NCBI RefSeq assembly: GCF_014268745.2
Contig: NZ_JABWRB020000001.1
Span: forward strand, 3,224,001 to 3,288,000
Length of the DNA stretch: 64,000 nucleotides
From: Pseudomonas zanjanensis
GTDB lineage: Bacteria > Pseudomonadota > Gammaproteobacteria > Pseudomonadales > Pseudomonadaceae
Direction: 5' to 3'
Below are positions 29,535-38,946 of this stretch, piece by piece (position 1 is the first letter of the stretch; every line of letters starts with the position of its first letter). The notes below the pieces were generated by a model that saw only the letters and a list, made by a program, of their open reading frames with translations, was not told the origin of the DNA and did not search any database. Both the position numbers and the translations under genes were made by a program.

Positions 29535-30074
29535 TCAACGCACCGCCGACTTGGCGGCACGCAGCAAACGATCCGATAACTCTCCCGGGCCCAATGCCCG
29601 TGCCAGGGCCAGGCCACCGACCATCAAGGCGATGTCGGCCAAAGCCTTGTCGGCGTCCTCCGGGCTGGCCGCCAATTGCGCAACCATCAACTCGATGTGC
29701 TCATTGAGTACTTCACGAAACGCATCCGGCAGCCGCCCGAGTTCACCGACCGACGCCGGGATCGGGCAGGCTTGCTCGGTGGAATCGCGGTGCTTGCGTG
29801 ACAGATAGAACGCGGCGACCAGGGCGCGCCGCTCTTCGCCTGTCAGCTCGCCGTCCATATCGGCGATCAAGCCGCGGCGGCGATTGAGCAATTGCTTGAA
29901 AGCCTCCAGCATCAAGGCATCCTTGCTTTCGAAATGGGCGTAAAAACCGCCCACCGTCAGTCCGGCTGCGCCCATCACCTCGCCCACGCTCGGCTCTGCC
30001 GGCCCACGCTGGATCAGCGCGTCGCTGGCGGCCTTGAGAATGCGTTCACGGGTTTGTGCCTTTTTATCGCTCAT
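29535..30074 (-). CDS. TetR-family regulator
   Basis: A 179-residue repressor. The N-terminal helix-turn-helix spans about residues 8-55, with SVGEVMGAAGLTVGGFYAHFESKDAL the classic TetR recognition segment. The rest is the helical ligand domain. It leads a TetR-hydrolase-thioesterase operon, suggesting control of fatty-acyl or ester metabolism. Its own promoter overlaps two palindromes, consistent with autorepression. Confidence 0.9.
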   Translation of the reverse strand: MSDKKAQTRERILKAASDALIQRGPAEPSVGEVMGAAGLTVGGFYAHFESKDALMLEAFKQLLNRRRGLIADMDGELTGEERRALVAAFYLSRKHRDSTEQACPIPASVGELGRLPDAFREVLNEHIELMVAQLAASPEDADKALADIALMVGGLALARALGPGELSDRLLRAAKSAVR

Positions 30075-30100
30075 CGTCGCCTCCGAATATTACGATTGAA

Positions 30101-30151
30101 ATATTATCCATGTAATAATTTTCCGCAAGCGGAAATTTTGACCGCCGGTCA
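30101..30151 (-). promoter_or_regulatory. Promoter and candidate operators of the TetR operon
   Basis: Minus-strand TTGCGG and TAATAT are spaced by 16 bases (30101-30128). The -35 lies inside the perfect palindrome TTTCCGC-AA-GCGGAAA near 30120-30135, and TGACC-GCC-GGTCA (30139-30151) sits just upstream. Either palindrome could be the TetR operator. Confidence 0.6.
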
Positions 30152-30196
30152 GAAGTGTTTTTCAAGGATAGGAAATTGGCCGAACGCCAGACAAAC

Positions 30197-30228
30197 AAAA
30201 GGGCCATTCAAGAATTGAATGACCCTTA
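30197..30228 (-). terminator. Terminator of the tRNA-Glu/Ala operon
   Basis: Minus-strand stem AAGGGTCATTCAA/TTGAATGGCCCTT with a 3-base loop, then TTG. A second small hairpin CCCGC/GCGGG with ATTTTAT (30233-30247) lies between it and the last tRNA. Confidence 0.8.
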
Positions 30229-30253
30229 TAAAATCCCGCAGAGCGGGTAATCG

Positions 30254-30329
30254 TGGCGTCCCCTAGGGGACTCGAACCCCTGTTACCGCCGTGAAAGGGC
30301 GGTGTCCTAGGCCACTAGACGAAGGGGAC
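30254..30329 (-). tRNA. tRNA-Glu (TTC), copy 1
   Basis: A 76-nt cloverleaf with CCA; anticodon loop CTTTCAC reads TTC. Same sequence as 30534-30609. Confidence 0.95.
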
Positions 30330-30404
30330 ACAAACCTTCTAACGTGATCAGTGCTGAGAGCTGATCGCTTCAAGGCCGGTGTGGCCAGACCTTGAAGTGT
30401 AAAT

Positions 30405-30480
<76 letters not shown>

Positions 30481-30533
30481 GGATTTTTCGCCTCGCGGCG
30501 GAGCGACATCTTGCAACATCGCTTCTGTAAAAC

Positions 30534-30609
30534 TGGCGTCCCCTAGGGGACTCGAACCCCTGTTACCGCCGTGAAAGGGCGGTGTCCTAGGCCACTAGAC
30601 GAAGGGGAC
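30534..30609 (-). tRNA. tRNA-Glu (TTC), copy 2
   Basis: Second tRNA-Glu in the duplicated Ala-Glu array; TTC anticodon and CCA are encoded. Confidence 0.95.
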
Positions 30610-30688
30610 GCAAACCCTTCTATACAACTGATCAACGCTGAGTGTTGATCGCTTCAAGGCCGGTGTGGCCAGGCCTTGAAGTGTAAAT

Positions 30689-30764
<76 letters not shown>

Positions 30765-30785
30765 TCATCGCTGAGGACGGGGCGA

Positions 30786-30814
30786 ATCTTAAGGGCGTAT
30801 CGGAGGGCTGTCAA
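30786..30814 (-). promoter_or_regulatory. Sigma-70 promoter of the tRNA-Ala/Glu operon
   Basis: Minus-strand TTGACA and TAAGAT with a 17-base spacer, followed by the GC-rich stretch CGCCCCG, 21 bases before the first tRNA. Confidence 0.85.
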
Positions 30815-30865
30815 ATTTATTTTCAACAAATTTGAAAATTTTTTGCCGGGATAACAATCACTTAC

Positions 30866-30890
30866 CGACAAACCCCGGAAAACCGGGGTA
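30866..30890 (-). terminator. Terminator of gltX
   Basis: Minus-strand hairpin CCCCGG-TTTT-CCGGGG followed by TTTGT, 20-45 bases past the gltX stop. Confidence 0.7.
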
Positions 30891-30910
30891 TGTCCTGCCT
30901 CATGGAGCGC

Positions 30911-32392
30911 TTAGGCGATCGCGCCCAGCAGTTTTTCCCACTCCTTGTTTTCCTTCTTCGACACGCCACCGAGCAGATCGATGGCCTGGCGCAGACGGAA
31001 ACGGGTCAGGTCCGGCCCGAGGATTTCCATCGCATCGAGCACCGAAACCGAGCTGGCCTGGCCGGTAATGGCGGCGAACATCAGCGGCATGGCATCGCGC
31101 AATTTCAACTCCAGCGACTCCACCACGGCCTGGATGGTCGCGGTGATGCTGTCCTTCTCCCACTGACGCAGACTTTCCAGCTTCCACAGGATCAGTTGCA
31201 TCAACTGGCGCACCTGGTCGCCGGAGAGCTTCTTGGATTCGAATAACTTCACGTCCGGCGTCACACCACCGGCGAAGAAGAAACCGGCCAGCGGGGCGAT
31301 CTGGCTGAAGGTCTCTACCCTGCCCTGCACATGGGGAGCGATCTTCATCATGTACTCAGGGTTCAATGCCCACTTCTGCACGCGAGCGGCAAACTCTTCC
31401 ACCGGCAGGTCCCGCAGCCACTGGCCGTTGAGCCACGACAGCTTCTCGACGTCGAAGATCGGCCCGCCCAGGGAGACGCGCGACAGGTCGAAGTGCTCGA
31501 CCATTTCCTGCAACGAGAACTTCTCGCGTTCGTCCGGCATCGACCAGCCCATGCGGCCCAGGTAGTTGAGCATGGCCTCGGGCATGAAGCCCATGCGCTC
31601 GTAGAAGGTCACCGAGGTCGGGTTCTTGCGCTTGGACAGCTTGCTCTTGTCCGGGTTACGCAGCAGCGGCATGTAGCACAGCTGCGGCTGTTCCCAGCCA
31701 AAGTATTCGTAGAGCAGGATCAGTTTCGGCGCCGACGGCAGCCATTCCTCACCGCGCAGGACGTGGGTGATGCCCATCAAGTGATCGTCGACCACGTTGG
31801 CCAGGAAGTACGTCGGCAGGCCATCGGTCTTCATCAGCACTTGCATGTCCATGCGATCCCACGGGATCTCGACATCGCCACGCAGCATGTCCGGCACGAC
31901 GCAGACGCCCTCGGTCGGTACTTTCATGCGAATCACGTGGGGCTCGCCAGCGGCCAGGCGACGGGCGACTTCTTCCTTGGACAGCAGCAGCGCCCGGCCG
32001 TCGTAGCGCGGGGTTTCGCCACGGGCCATTTGCTCGGCGCGCATCTGGTCCAGTTCTTCGGCGGTGCAGAAGCAAGGGAACGCATGCCCCATGTCCACCA
32101 ACTGCTGGCAGTACTGCTTGTAGATCTCGCCGCGCTCGCTCTGGCGATACGGGCCGTGCGGGCCGCCGACGTCCGGGCCTTCGCTCCAGTCGATCCCCAA
32201 CCAGCGCAGGGCATCGAAGATCTGCTGTTCGGACTCGCGGGTCGAACGCAACTGGTCGGTGTCCTCGATCCGCAGGATGAACTCGCCGCCATGCTGCTTG
32301 GCAAAGCAATAGTTGAACAAAGCGATATAGGCGGTGCCGACATGGGGATCGCCAGTAGGCGAAGGCGCGATGCGGGTGCGGACGGTGGTCAT
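30911..32392 (-). CDS. gltX: Glutamyl-tRNA synthetase
   Basis: A 493-residue class I aminoacyl-tRNA synthetase. The HIGH-type motif lies in [12 protein letters not shown] (residues 10-21), the KMSKS-type motif is KLSKRK (about residue 240), and the anticodon-binding C-terminal domain follows. The start is the ATG at 32392 ([14 protein letters not shown]); the frame above it is REP-derived. It lies beside tRNA-Glu genes. Confidence 0.97.
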   Translation of the reverse strand: MTTVRTRIAPSPTGDPHVGTAYIALFNYCFAKQHGGEFILRIEDTDQLRSTRESEQQIFDALRWLGIDWSEGPDVGGPHGPYRQSERGEIYKQYCQQLVDMGHAFPCFCTAEELDQMRAEQMARGETPRYDGRALLLSKEEVARRLAAGEPHVIRMKVPTEGVCVVPDMLRGDVEIPWDRMDMQVLMKTDGLPTYFLANVVDDHLMGITHVLRGEEWLPSAPKLILLYEYFGWEQPQLCYMPLLRNPDKSKLSKRKNPTSVTFYERMGFMPEAMLNYLGRMGWSMPDEREKFSLQEMVEHFDLSRVSLGGPIFDVEKLSWLNGQWLRDLPVEEFAARVQKWALNPEYMMKIAPHVQGRVETFSQIAPLAGFFFAGGVTPDVKLFESKKLSGDQVRQLMQLILWKLESLRQWEKDSITATIQAVVESLELKLRDAMPLMFAAITGQASSVSVLDAMEILGPDLTRFRLRQAIDLLGGVSKKENKEWEKLLGAIA

Positions 32393-32512
32393 GGCATGTC
32401 TCGGAAAGAAGATAAAAGCGAAGATCGAACAGGGGGCGAATGGTAACAGGCGATGGCGGGCGGGCTCCAGTGAGAGCGGGATTTGTGTGGCATCTCTCAG
32501 ACCGAGTCGCCT

Positions 32513-32595
32513 CCTTCGCGAGCAAGCCCGCTCCCACAGGAGATCGCATGCAGCCTGGACGACTCGGTCAACTGTGGGAGCGGGCTTGCTCCGGG
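32513..32595. repeat. REP pair, family I, outward orientation
   Basis: Inverted REP (32513-32538) and direct REP (32573-32595, the second arm degraded to GGGCTTGCTCCGG) between uvrB and gltX. Confidence 0.82.
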
Positions 32596-32635
32596 CGGCG
32601 TTCCGACGAAGAGGCCATCGAAACCACCGCAAAAC

Positions 32636-34651
32636 TCAAACGGTCAGCAACCGCTCCCGCAACTTGCCAATCTCATCGCGCAATTGCGCCGCCGCCTCGA
32701 ACTCCAGGTCCCGGGCCAGTTGGTACATCTTCTCTTCCAACTGCCGGATACGCTTGGTGATTTCGCTCGGCGAGCGCAGTTCGGCCTCGTAGCGGGCGCT
32801 CTCTTCGGCGGCCTTGGCCATGCCCTTGCGCTTCTTGCTGCGTGAGCCGGGCACGGTGGCGCCTTCCATGATGTCGGCGACGTCCTTGAACACGCCCTTG
32901 GGGGTGATGCCGTTGGCCAGGTTGAAGGCGATCTGCTTGTCGCGGCGGCGCTCGGTCTCGCCGATGGCCCGCTCCATGGAACCGGTGATGCGGTCGGCAT
33001 ACAGGATCGCCCGGCCATTGAGGTTACGTGCCGCGCGACCAATGGTCTGGATCAACGAACGCTCGGAACGCAGGAAACCTTCCTTGTCCGCATCGAGAAT
33101 CGCCACCAGCGACACTTCCGGCATGTCCAGGCCTTCGCGCAGCAGGTTGATGCCCACCAGTACATCGAAGGTGCCCAGGCGCAGGTCACGGATGATCTCG
33201 ACCCGCTCCACCGTGTCGATGTCCGAGTGCAGGTAACGCACCCGCACGCCATGGTCGGCCAGGTAGTCGGTGAGGTCTTCGGCCATGCGCTTGGTCAGCG
33301 TGGTGACCAGCACCCGCTCCTCCACCGCCACGCGCTTGGTGATTTCCGACAGCAGGTCATCGACCTGGGTCAGGGCCGGACGCACCTCGACTTGTGGGTC
33401 CACCAGCCCAGTCGGCCGTACCACTTGCTCGACGACGCGACCGGCATGCTCGGCCTCGTAGTTGCCAGGCGTGGCCGAGACGAAAATCGTCTGCGGGCTC
33501 ACGCTCTCCCATTCGTCAAAACGCATCGGCCGGTTGTCCAGGGCCGAGGGCAGGCGGAAACCGTACTCCACCAGTGTTTCCTTGCGCGAACGGTCGCCTT
33601 TGTACATGGCGCCAACCTGGGGCACGCTGACGTGGGATTCGTCGATCACCAGCAAGGCATCGGCGGGCAAGTAGTCATACAACGTAGGCGGCGGCGCACC
33701 CGCCGGGCGACCCGACAAGTAGCGCGAGTAGTTTTCGATGCCGTTGCAGTAGCCAAGCTCCAGGATCATCTCCAGGTCGAAGCGGGTGCGTTGTTCCAGG
33801 CGCTGGGCTTCCACCAACTTGTTGTTCGAACGCAGGTACTCCAAGCGCTCCTGCAACTCGACCTTGATCCCTTCGATGGCGTCCAGCAGGGTTTCCCGAG
33901 GCGTCACGTAGTGGCTCTTGGGGTAGAAAGTGAAGCGGGGCAACTTGCGGATCACTTCGCCGGTCAGCGGGTCGAACGCCGAGAGGCTCTCCACTTCATC
34001 GTCGAACAGCTCGATGCGGATCGCTTCCAGGTCCGATTCCGCCGGGTAGATGTCGATCACATCGCCGCGCACCCGGAACGTCGCCCGGGCGAAATCCATG
34101 TCGTTGCGGGTGTACTGCAAGTCCGCCAGGCGACGCAGCAAGGCACGCTGGTCGAGTTTGTCGCCGCGGTCCACGTGCAGCACCATCTTCAGGTAGGTTT
34201 CCGGGCTGCCCAGGCCGTAGATGCACGACACCGTGGTGACGATGATCGCGTCCTTGCGCTCGAGCAACGCCTTGGTCGCCGACAGTCGCATCTGTTCGAT
34301 GTGGTCGTTGATCGAGGCATCCTTCTCGATGAAGGTGTCCGAGGACGGCACATAGGCCTCGGGCTGGTAGTAGTCGTAGTAGGAAACGAAGTACTCCACG
34401 GCGTTGTTCGGGAAAAACGCCTTGAACTCACCATAGAGCTGCGCCGCCAGGGTCTTGTTCGGCGCCAGTACCAGGGTCGGGCGCTGCACCTGGGCGATCA
34501 CATTGGCGATGCTGAAGGTCTTGCCCGAACCGGTCACACCGAGCAACGTCTGGTGCGCCAGCCCGGCCTCGATACCCTCGACCATCAGGCGGATGGCTTC
34601 CGGCTGATCGCCGGCGGGCTGGAAGCGGGTGACTAGCTGGAATTCAGACAT
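32636..34651 (-). CDS. uvrB: UvrABC excinuclease subunit B
   Basis: A 671-residue DNA-damage-verifying helicase-like subunit of nucleotide excision repair. Walker A is GVTGSGKTF (about residues 39-47). The beta-hairpin inserted behind the damaged strand is the [15 protein letters not shown] region (about 92-106). VIDESH is the DExH-type motif, [14 protein letters not shown] and QTIGRAARN are helicase motifs V and VI, and a C-terminal UVR domain (about 630-668) binds UvrC/UvrA. The start is the ATG at 34651. Confidence 0.97.
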   Translation of the reverse strand: MSEFQLVTRFQPAGDQPEAIRLMVEGIEAGLAHQTLLGVTGSGKTFSIANVIAQVQRPTLVLAPNKTLAAQLYGEFKAFFPNNAVEYFVSYYDYYQPEAYVPSSDTFIEKDASINDHIEQMRLSATKALLERKDAIIVTTVSCIYGLGSPETYLKMVLHVDRGDKLDQRALLRRLADLQYTRNDMDFARATFRVRGDVIDIYPAESDLEAIRIELFDDEVESLSAFDPLTGEVIRKLPRFTFYPKSHYVTPRETLLDAIEGIKVELQERLEYLRSNNKLVEAQRLEQRTRFDLEMILELGYCNGIENYSRYLSGRPAGAPPPTLYDYLPADALLVIDESHVSVPQVGAMYKGDRSRKETLVEYGFRLPSALDNRPMRFDEWESVSPQTIFVSATPGNYEAEHAGRVVEQVVRPTGLVDPQVEVRPALTQVDDLLSEITKRVAVEERVLVTTLTKRMAEDLTDYLADHGVRVRYLHSDIDTVERVEIIRDLRLGTFDVLVGINLLREGLDMPEVSLVAILDADKEGFLRSERSLIQTIGRAARNLNGRAILYADRITGSMERAIGETERRRDKQIAFNLANGITPKGVFKDVADIMEGATVPGSRSKKRKGMAKAAEESARYEAELRSPSEITKRIRQLEEKMYQLARDLEFEAAAQLRDEIGKLRERLLTV

Positions 34652-34983
34652 GACATAACCTCTGGATTCACCCCTGTCGGCCAGCCGACAGGAACGAGAA
34701 AGACCGAAACGACTGATGTCGCCCGAGGAAAAAGCTGGGATGCACACAATGTGGAGGTGAATGCCTTCGCTTTCAAGACGAACGTCCTACACGCCTTGAA
34801 GACTTTGACGCGGCGAGAGGACTAACGGTCGAAAAAAATCGAAAAAACTTACCGTAAAAGCCGAATCGCCTGTCGCCGTGCCGGGTGATGGCCTCTATAC
34901 TAGCTCCCCGTTTGTGCACCGCTCTAGTGCATTCGGCTGGAGCGCCACACGTCCCCTCACTCTCCATTCAGAGCCGCGCACTA
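34652..34983. other. Divergent intergenic region uvrB / aminotransferase
   Basis: This 332-base gap has no gene. It contains a perfect 20-base inverted repeat in the uvrB leader (34673-34692, CCTGTCGGC/GCCGACAGG) and a TATACT (34896-34901) that may be the -10 of the aminotransferase gene; no good -35 is seen. I found no LexA-type CTGTAT-N-ATACAG site. Confidence 0.6.
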
Positions 34984-36180
34984 ATGAGCCTGTTTTCCGC
35001 TGTCGAATTGGCACCCCGCGACCCCATCCTGGGCCTCAACGAAGCTTTCAACGCCGACACCCGTACCAATAAGGTGAACCTGGGCGTGGGTGTTTACTGC
35101 AACGAGGAAGGGCGCATTCCATTGCTGCGCGCCGTTGTCGAAGCCGAGACGATTCGCGTGGCTCAGCACGTTTCCCGTGGTTACCTGCCAATCGACGGCA
35201 TTGCCGCCTACGACCAGGCCGTACAGACCCTGCTGTTCGGCAAGGACTCGGCGCTGATCGCTTCCGGCCGCGTCATCACCACCCAAGCCGTGGGCGGCAC
35301 CGGCGCACTGAAGATCGGTGCCGACTTCCTCAAGCAACTGCTGCCTGACGCCGTCGTCGCCATCAGCGACCCGAGCTGGGAAAACCACCGCGCCCTGTTC
35401 GAAACCGCCGGCTTCCCGGTGCAGAACTACCGCTACTACGACGCCGCCACCCACGACGTGAACCGCAGCGGCCTGCTGGAAGACCTCAACGCCCTGCCCG
35501 ACCGTTCGATCGTTGTGCTGCACGCTTGCTGCCACAACCCGACCGGCGTGGACCTGAGCCCGGAAGACTGGAAAAACGTGCTGGCGGTCGTCAAGGCCAA
35601 GAACCACGTACCGTTCCTGGACATGGCCTACCAGGGCTTTGGCGAAGGCATCGATGAAGACGCGGCGGCTGTACGCCTGTTCGCCGAGTCGGGGCTGACC
35701 TTCTTTGCCTCCAGCTCGTTCTCCAAATCGTTCTCGTTGTACGGCGAGCGCGTTGGCGCCCTGTCGATCGTCAGTGAATCGAAGGAAGAAAGCGCCCGCG
35801 TGCTGTCCCAGGTCAAACGCGTGATCCGCACCAACTACTCCAACCCGCCAACCCACGGCGCCAGCATCGTCGCCGCTGTGCTCAACAGCCCCGAGCTGCG
35901 CGCGCAATGGGAAGCCGAACTGGCCGAAATGCGCCTGCGGATTCGCGGCATGCGCGACCAGATGGTCGACATGCTGGCCAAGGCCGCCCCGCACCACGAC
36001 TTCAGCTTCGTCGCCCGCCAGAGCGGGATGTTCTCCTACTCCGGCCTGACCGTTGAACAAGTGACGCGCCTGCGCAACGAGTTTGGTATCTATGCCCTGG
36101 ACACCGGTCGCATCTGCGTGGCCGCGCTGAACCAGAACAACATCGATGCGGTGACCAAGGCCATCGTCCAGGTGATCTGA
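34984..36180 (+). CDS. Class I aromatic/aspartate aminotransferase
   Basis: A 398-residue PLP enzyme of the AspC/TyrB group, transferring amino groups between aspartate or aromatic amino acids and 2-oxoglutarate. NPTGVDLSPEDW, the PLP-contact region DMAYQGFGEG, the SFSKSFSLYGERVG block holding the PLP lysine, and the C-terminal SGMFSYSGL with the substrate Arg nearby are all conserved. The start is the ATG at 34984 (MSLFSAVELAPRDPI). Length and motifs do not separate AspC from TyrB. It is followed by a strong terminator. Confidence 0.92.
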   Translation: MSLFSAVELAPRDPILGLNEAFNADTRTNKVNLGVGVYCNEEGRIPLLRAVVEAETIRVAQHVSRGYLPIDGIAAYDQAVQTLLFGKDSALIASGRVITTQAVGGTGALKIGADFLKQLLPDAVVAISDPSWENHRALFETAGFPVQNYRYYDAATHDVNRSGLLEDLNALPDRSIVVLHACCHNPTGVDLSPEDWKNVLAVVKAKNHVPFLDMAYQGFGEGIDEDAAAVRLFAESGLTFFASSSFSKSFSLYGERVGALSIVSESKEESARVLSQVKRVIRTNYSNPPTHGASIVAAVLNSPELRAQWEAELAEMRLRIRGMRDQMVDMLAKAAPHHDFSFVARQSGMFSYSGLTVEQVTRLRNEFGIYALDTGRICVAALNQNNIDAVTKAIVQVI

Positions 36181-36200
36181 CGCCTCGACGCTGGATGAAA

Positions 36201-36230
36201 AAACGGGAAGCCATTGGCTTCCCTTTTTTT
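36201..36230 (+). terminator. Terminator of the aminotransferase gene
   Basis: GGGAAGCC-ATT-GGCTTCCC followed by seven T, 25-50 bases past the stop. Confidence 0.9.
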
Positions 36231-36244
36231 GACCCGATGTTTTT

Positions 36245-36462
36245 GTGGCCTGCTTCTGTAGCCTGCTTCTGTAGCCTGCTTCTGTGGTTTTGTTTCTGTG
36301 GCGAGGGAGCTTGCTCCCGCTGGGCTGCGCAGCAGCCCTAAAACCAACCACCTCGGTATTTCAGACTGATTTAACCAAGCATTTTGGGGCTGCTTCGCAG
36401 CCCAGCGGGAGCAAGCTCCCTCGCCACAAAAGCAAAACCACAAAAACAAAACCACAAAAGCA
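36245..36462. repeat. Family II REP pair with nested tandem and outer inverted repeats
   Basis: A 13-bp unit GTAGCCTGCTTCT is repeated three times with one variant (36245-36283). A family II REP pair follows (36297-36427). Outside it GTGGTTTTGTTTCTGTGG (36284-36301) is mirrored by CCACAAAAACAAAACCAC near 36435-36455, 17 of 18 bases complementary. The 306-base gap between the aminotransferase and the next gene holds nothing else. Confidence 0.8.
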
Positions 36463-36486
36463 CCGGGCACGACACTCTGGCTGAAG

Positions 36487-36714
36487 CTACAGCTCCGTAG
36501 CCCGCTGGCTCGCCGCATCGTCATAGATGACATACAACGACTCGGCCACTTGGCTCTTGATCGCCTTGGTGCTTTCCAACCCCAGGACAAACCCCTCGGC
36601 CTTGCCACCGGCGCGATTCAGCGCCTCGGCGGTGCTGGCCTGGGTAATGGCGTCGTACAGTTTCTCGGCATGAGGCCCCACGCCCTTGGGCAAACTGATC
36701 TGGGCGGTACTCAC
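36487..36714 (-). CDS. Small protein of unknown function (75 aa)
   Basis: I do not recognise this family. The GTG at 36714 is preferred because GAGG lies seven bases upstream; a GTG at 36720 has almost no spacing from it. The protein (STAQISLPKGVG..., 75 residues) is soluble, mixed in charge and Ala-rich, with no membrane segment or signal. It stands alone, pointing toward the REP cluster, between the aminotransferase terminator and tRNA-Asn. Codon use looks like that of its neighbours, which supports a real gene. Confidence 0.65.
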   Translation of the reverse strand: MSTAQISLPKGVGPHAEKLYDAITQASTAEALNRAGGKAEGFVLGLESTKAIKSQVAESLYVIYDDAASQRATEL

Positions 36715-36912
36715 AGGCACACCTCGGCGCGACGGGCTGTGTGAAGGGGTAACAGATGGTTCATGGCGCGTACCTCAATGTCGGCGAATGGCCGGCAGTG
36801 CGTCCTGCCACTTCCGGGCAACCATGGTAGCCCTCTCCTGCCCATGCGGTAACTGCCAATCGTTGATTGTCCTTCAATGGGCAGCAGGAATGCGCCGCCC
36901 GGCAATAGACGC

Positions 36913-36940
36913 TTGACTTCTCTTTTCCAATCAGTAACAT
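36913..36940 (+). promoter_or_regulatory. Promoter of tRNA-Asn
   Basis: TTGACT and TAACAT separated by 16 bases, with the -10 ending ten bases before the tRNA. Confidence 0.72.
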
Positions 36941-36949
36941 ACGCGCCAT

Positions 36950-37025
<76 letters not shown>

Positions 37026-37041
37026 GACAGCAACACACAAG

Positions 37042-37075
37042 AAGCCCCTGGTTCGAAAGATCCAGGGGCTTTTTT
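37042..37075 (+). terminator. Terminator of tRNA-Asn
   Basis: AAGCCCCTGG/CCAGGGGCTT stem with a long T run, 17 bases after the tRNA. Confidence 0.9.
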
Positions 37076-37273
37076 GTGGGCAAAAAACAGGTGGATGGCC
37101 ATATAAGCCTGGCCGAGGTCGCTGCCGGAACAACAATCCGGCACCAAAAAGGCAATATGGTCCGGATCCTGCTTTCTTTTTCCGACAACCCAAGCTGTCA
37201 CGTGAGCGTCATGACAGGGCCGCACACTGGTCCTGTCCGCCAACAACAGCTTCATAAAAACAAGGACGAAGGT

Positions 37274-37468
37274 ATGCCCACACAAAACCCCCATCGCATT
37301 GTCGGCCTGTGCACCTCCAGCAAGGTGTACAACGTACTGACCGAACTCAAGCAACTGGAAGGCCACCGCAGCGCCAAATTCCTTTCCCTGCTGGCGGAAA
37401 ACCTGGTGCGCAAGGGCCTGCTCAATGAGCAGGAAGTGGTGCACATGCTCGATCTGGTCGTCGATTGA
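37274..37468 (+). CDS. Small protein of unknown function (64 aa)
   Basis: A 64-residue protein starting at ATG 37274 with AAGGA eight bases upstream. No known motif is recognised. It is basic at the N-terminus and helical-looking after residue 16 (KVYNVLTELKQLEG, LSLLAENLVRKGLL), ending in acidic MLDLVVD, which could be a small helical regulator or adaptor fold. It is transcribed separately from the next small gene, 89 bases on. The 248 bases before it after tRNA-Asn show no other gene. Confidence 0.68.
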   Translation: MPTQNPHRIVGLCTSSKVYNVLTELKQLEGHRSAKFLSLLAENLVRKGLLNEQEVVHMLDLVVD

Positions 37469-37557
37469 GCGGCATCGATTCCTACTATTGAGCCAGTTGA
37501 TTTTCCGTCCTTCCCCCTGAGCCTTAAGGTAACCCCATCGATTGATGGAGGTTTCCC

Positions 37558-37740
37558 ATGCCCAAGGTTCAAATCATGTCTGTCATTGGCAGCGCCGTCC
37601 CCGCCCCACTCCGGGAGCTCGGGTTGCTGGCCTGCTGGTATCTGGTGCAGGACGGCGTGACCATCAGCGGCCCGCTGACTTCACTGCCCGCCGCCGAGGC
37701 GCTGTCACAACGTATCGGCCCCTACCTGATGAACGCCTAG
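37558..37740 (+). CDS. Small protein of unknown function (60 aa)
   Basis: A 60-residue protein with a strong ribosome site (GGAGG seven bases before ATG 37558). A mildly hydrophobic middle (ELGLLACWYLVQDG) is too short and mixed for a confident membrane helix. I do not recognise the family. Its stop overlaps the end of the convergent AI-2E-family gene by four bases. It may share a transcript with the 64-residue gene upstream. Confidence 0.68.
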   Translation: MPKVQIMSVIGSAVPAPLRELGLLACWYLVQDGVTISGPLTSLPAAEALSQRIGPYLMNA

Positions 37741-38798
37741 GGCAGTTGCACACGCGGCGAGCCCTCGACAAACAAGGCCCAGCACGACATGAACAACGCC
37801 GCGATCAGCGGCCCGATCACGAAGCCGTTCAGTCCGAACACCGCCAGCCCACCCAGTGTCGAGACCAGCACCAGATAGTCGGGCATCTTGGTGTCCTTGC
37901 CCACCAGGATCGGTCGCAGGAAATTGTCCACCAGGCCAATCACGAACACCCCGAACAACGTCAGCACCACGCCCTGCCAAATCGCTCCCGAGAGCAGGAA
38001 ATACACCGCCACCGGCGCCCAGACAAGACCTGCCCCCACCGCAGGCAACAATGACAGGAACGCCATCAGCACCGCCCAGGGCAATACCGTAGGGATCCCC
38101 AGGATCCAGAAGATCAGCCCACCCAGCGCACCTTGGGTAATGGCGACCAACAGGTTGCCTTTCACGGTAGCCCGCACCACCCGATTGAATTTCAACTGCA
38201 AGCGGCGTTTTTGATGTTCCGCCAAGGGAATGGCCGTGCGCACCTTGCGCACCAGCTCCGCACCGTCGCGCAGAAAGAAGAACAGCAGATAGAGCATCAC
38301 GAAGAAGCTGACCAGGAACTGAAAGGTACCCTGACCGAAACTGAAGGCCTGGGTGGCGAAGAATTCGCTGCCTTGCATCGCGCTCTTGACGATCTTGTCA
38401 CGCAAGCCGTTCAGGTTGCCCAGGCCGAAGCGGTCCAGCAGGTGCTGGAAGTACGGCGGCAAGGCATCCTTGAAGCGGGCCAGGTAATCGGCAATGTCCA
38501 GCTCTCCGCTTTCCAGGCTCTTGTACAGCGCCGCTCCCTCCTGGACCAGCAACATGCTGATGACGATCACCGGCAGGATCGCGATGACCACACAGATGCT
38601 CAAGGTGAACAACGATGTGAGATTGCGGTGCCAACCGAACTTGAACTGCAGGCGGCGCTGCATCGGCGCAAAGACGATACCCAGGATCACCGCCCAGAAT
38701 ACCGCCCCGTAGAACGGCAGCAGAATCCAGATAAAGGCGACCGTGACCAGCACCAGCAGCAACATCTGGGCTTTGTTTTGCAGCATCTTTCGATTCAT
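37737..38798 (-). CDS. AI-2E family (PerM-like) membrane protein
   Basis: A 353-residue integral membrane protein, polytopic, with about eight hydrophobic segments in the AI-2E/PerM pattern: two near the N-terminus, then a soluble loop (about 90-150), then the conserved helical half with GGLIFWILGIPTVLPWAVLMAFLSLLP and PILVGKDTKMPDYLVL. Members are variously proposed as exporters or antiporters. The name says nothing certain about autoinducer-2. The start is the ATG at 38798 (MNRKMLQNKA). Confidence 0.88.
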   Translation of the reverse strand: MNRKMLQNKAQMLLLVLVTVAFIWILLPFYGAVFWAVILGIVFAPMQRRLQFKFGWHRNLTSLFTLSICVVIAILPVIVISMLLVQEGAALYKSLESGELDIADYLARFKDALPPYFQHLLDRFGLGNLNGLRDKIVKSAMQGSEFFATQAFSFGQGTFQFLVSFFVMLYLLFFFLRDGAELVRKVRTAIPLAEHQKRRLQLKFNRVVRATVKGNLLVAITQGALGGLIFWILGIPTVLPWAVLMAFLSLLPAVGAGLVWAPVAVYFLLSGAIWQGVVLTLFGVFVIGLVDNFLRPILVGKDTKMPDYLVLVSTLGGLAVFGLNGFVIGPLIAALFMSCWALFVEGSPRVQLP

Positions 38799-38946
38799 CA
38801 GCTTTCCATGTCCAAAGGCGGGATACACATTAGTCAGCCAGGACTCGCCGGAGTGCCATCACGCTTGCGTTGTGCCCTTGATCCAAGTCAATAAGGCCTG
38901 GCCGGCCCTGGCGTACCCTCCGCGCTTTTTGCGACCCGACCCCACC

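Noticed and set aside
34652..34983. A LexA box controlling uvrB
   Set aside because: No CTGTAT-type dyad found in the leader; only an unrelated 20-bp inverted repeat.
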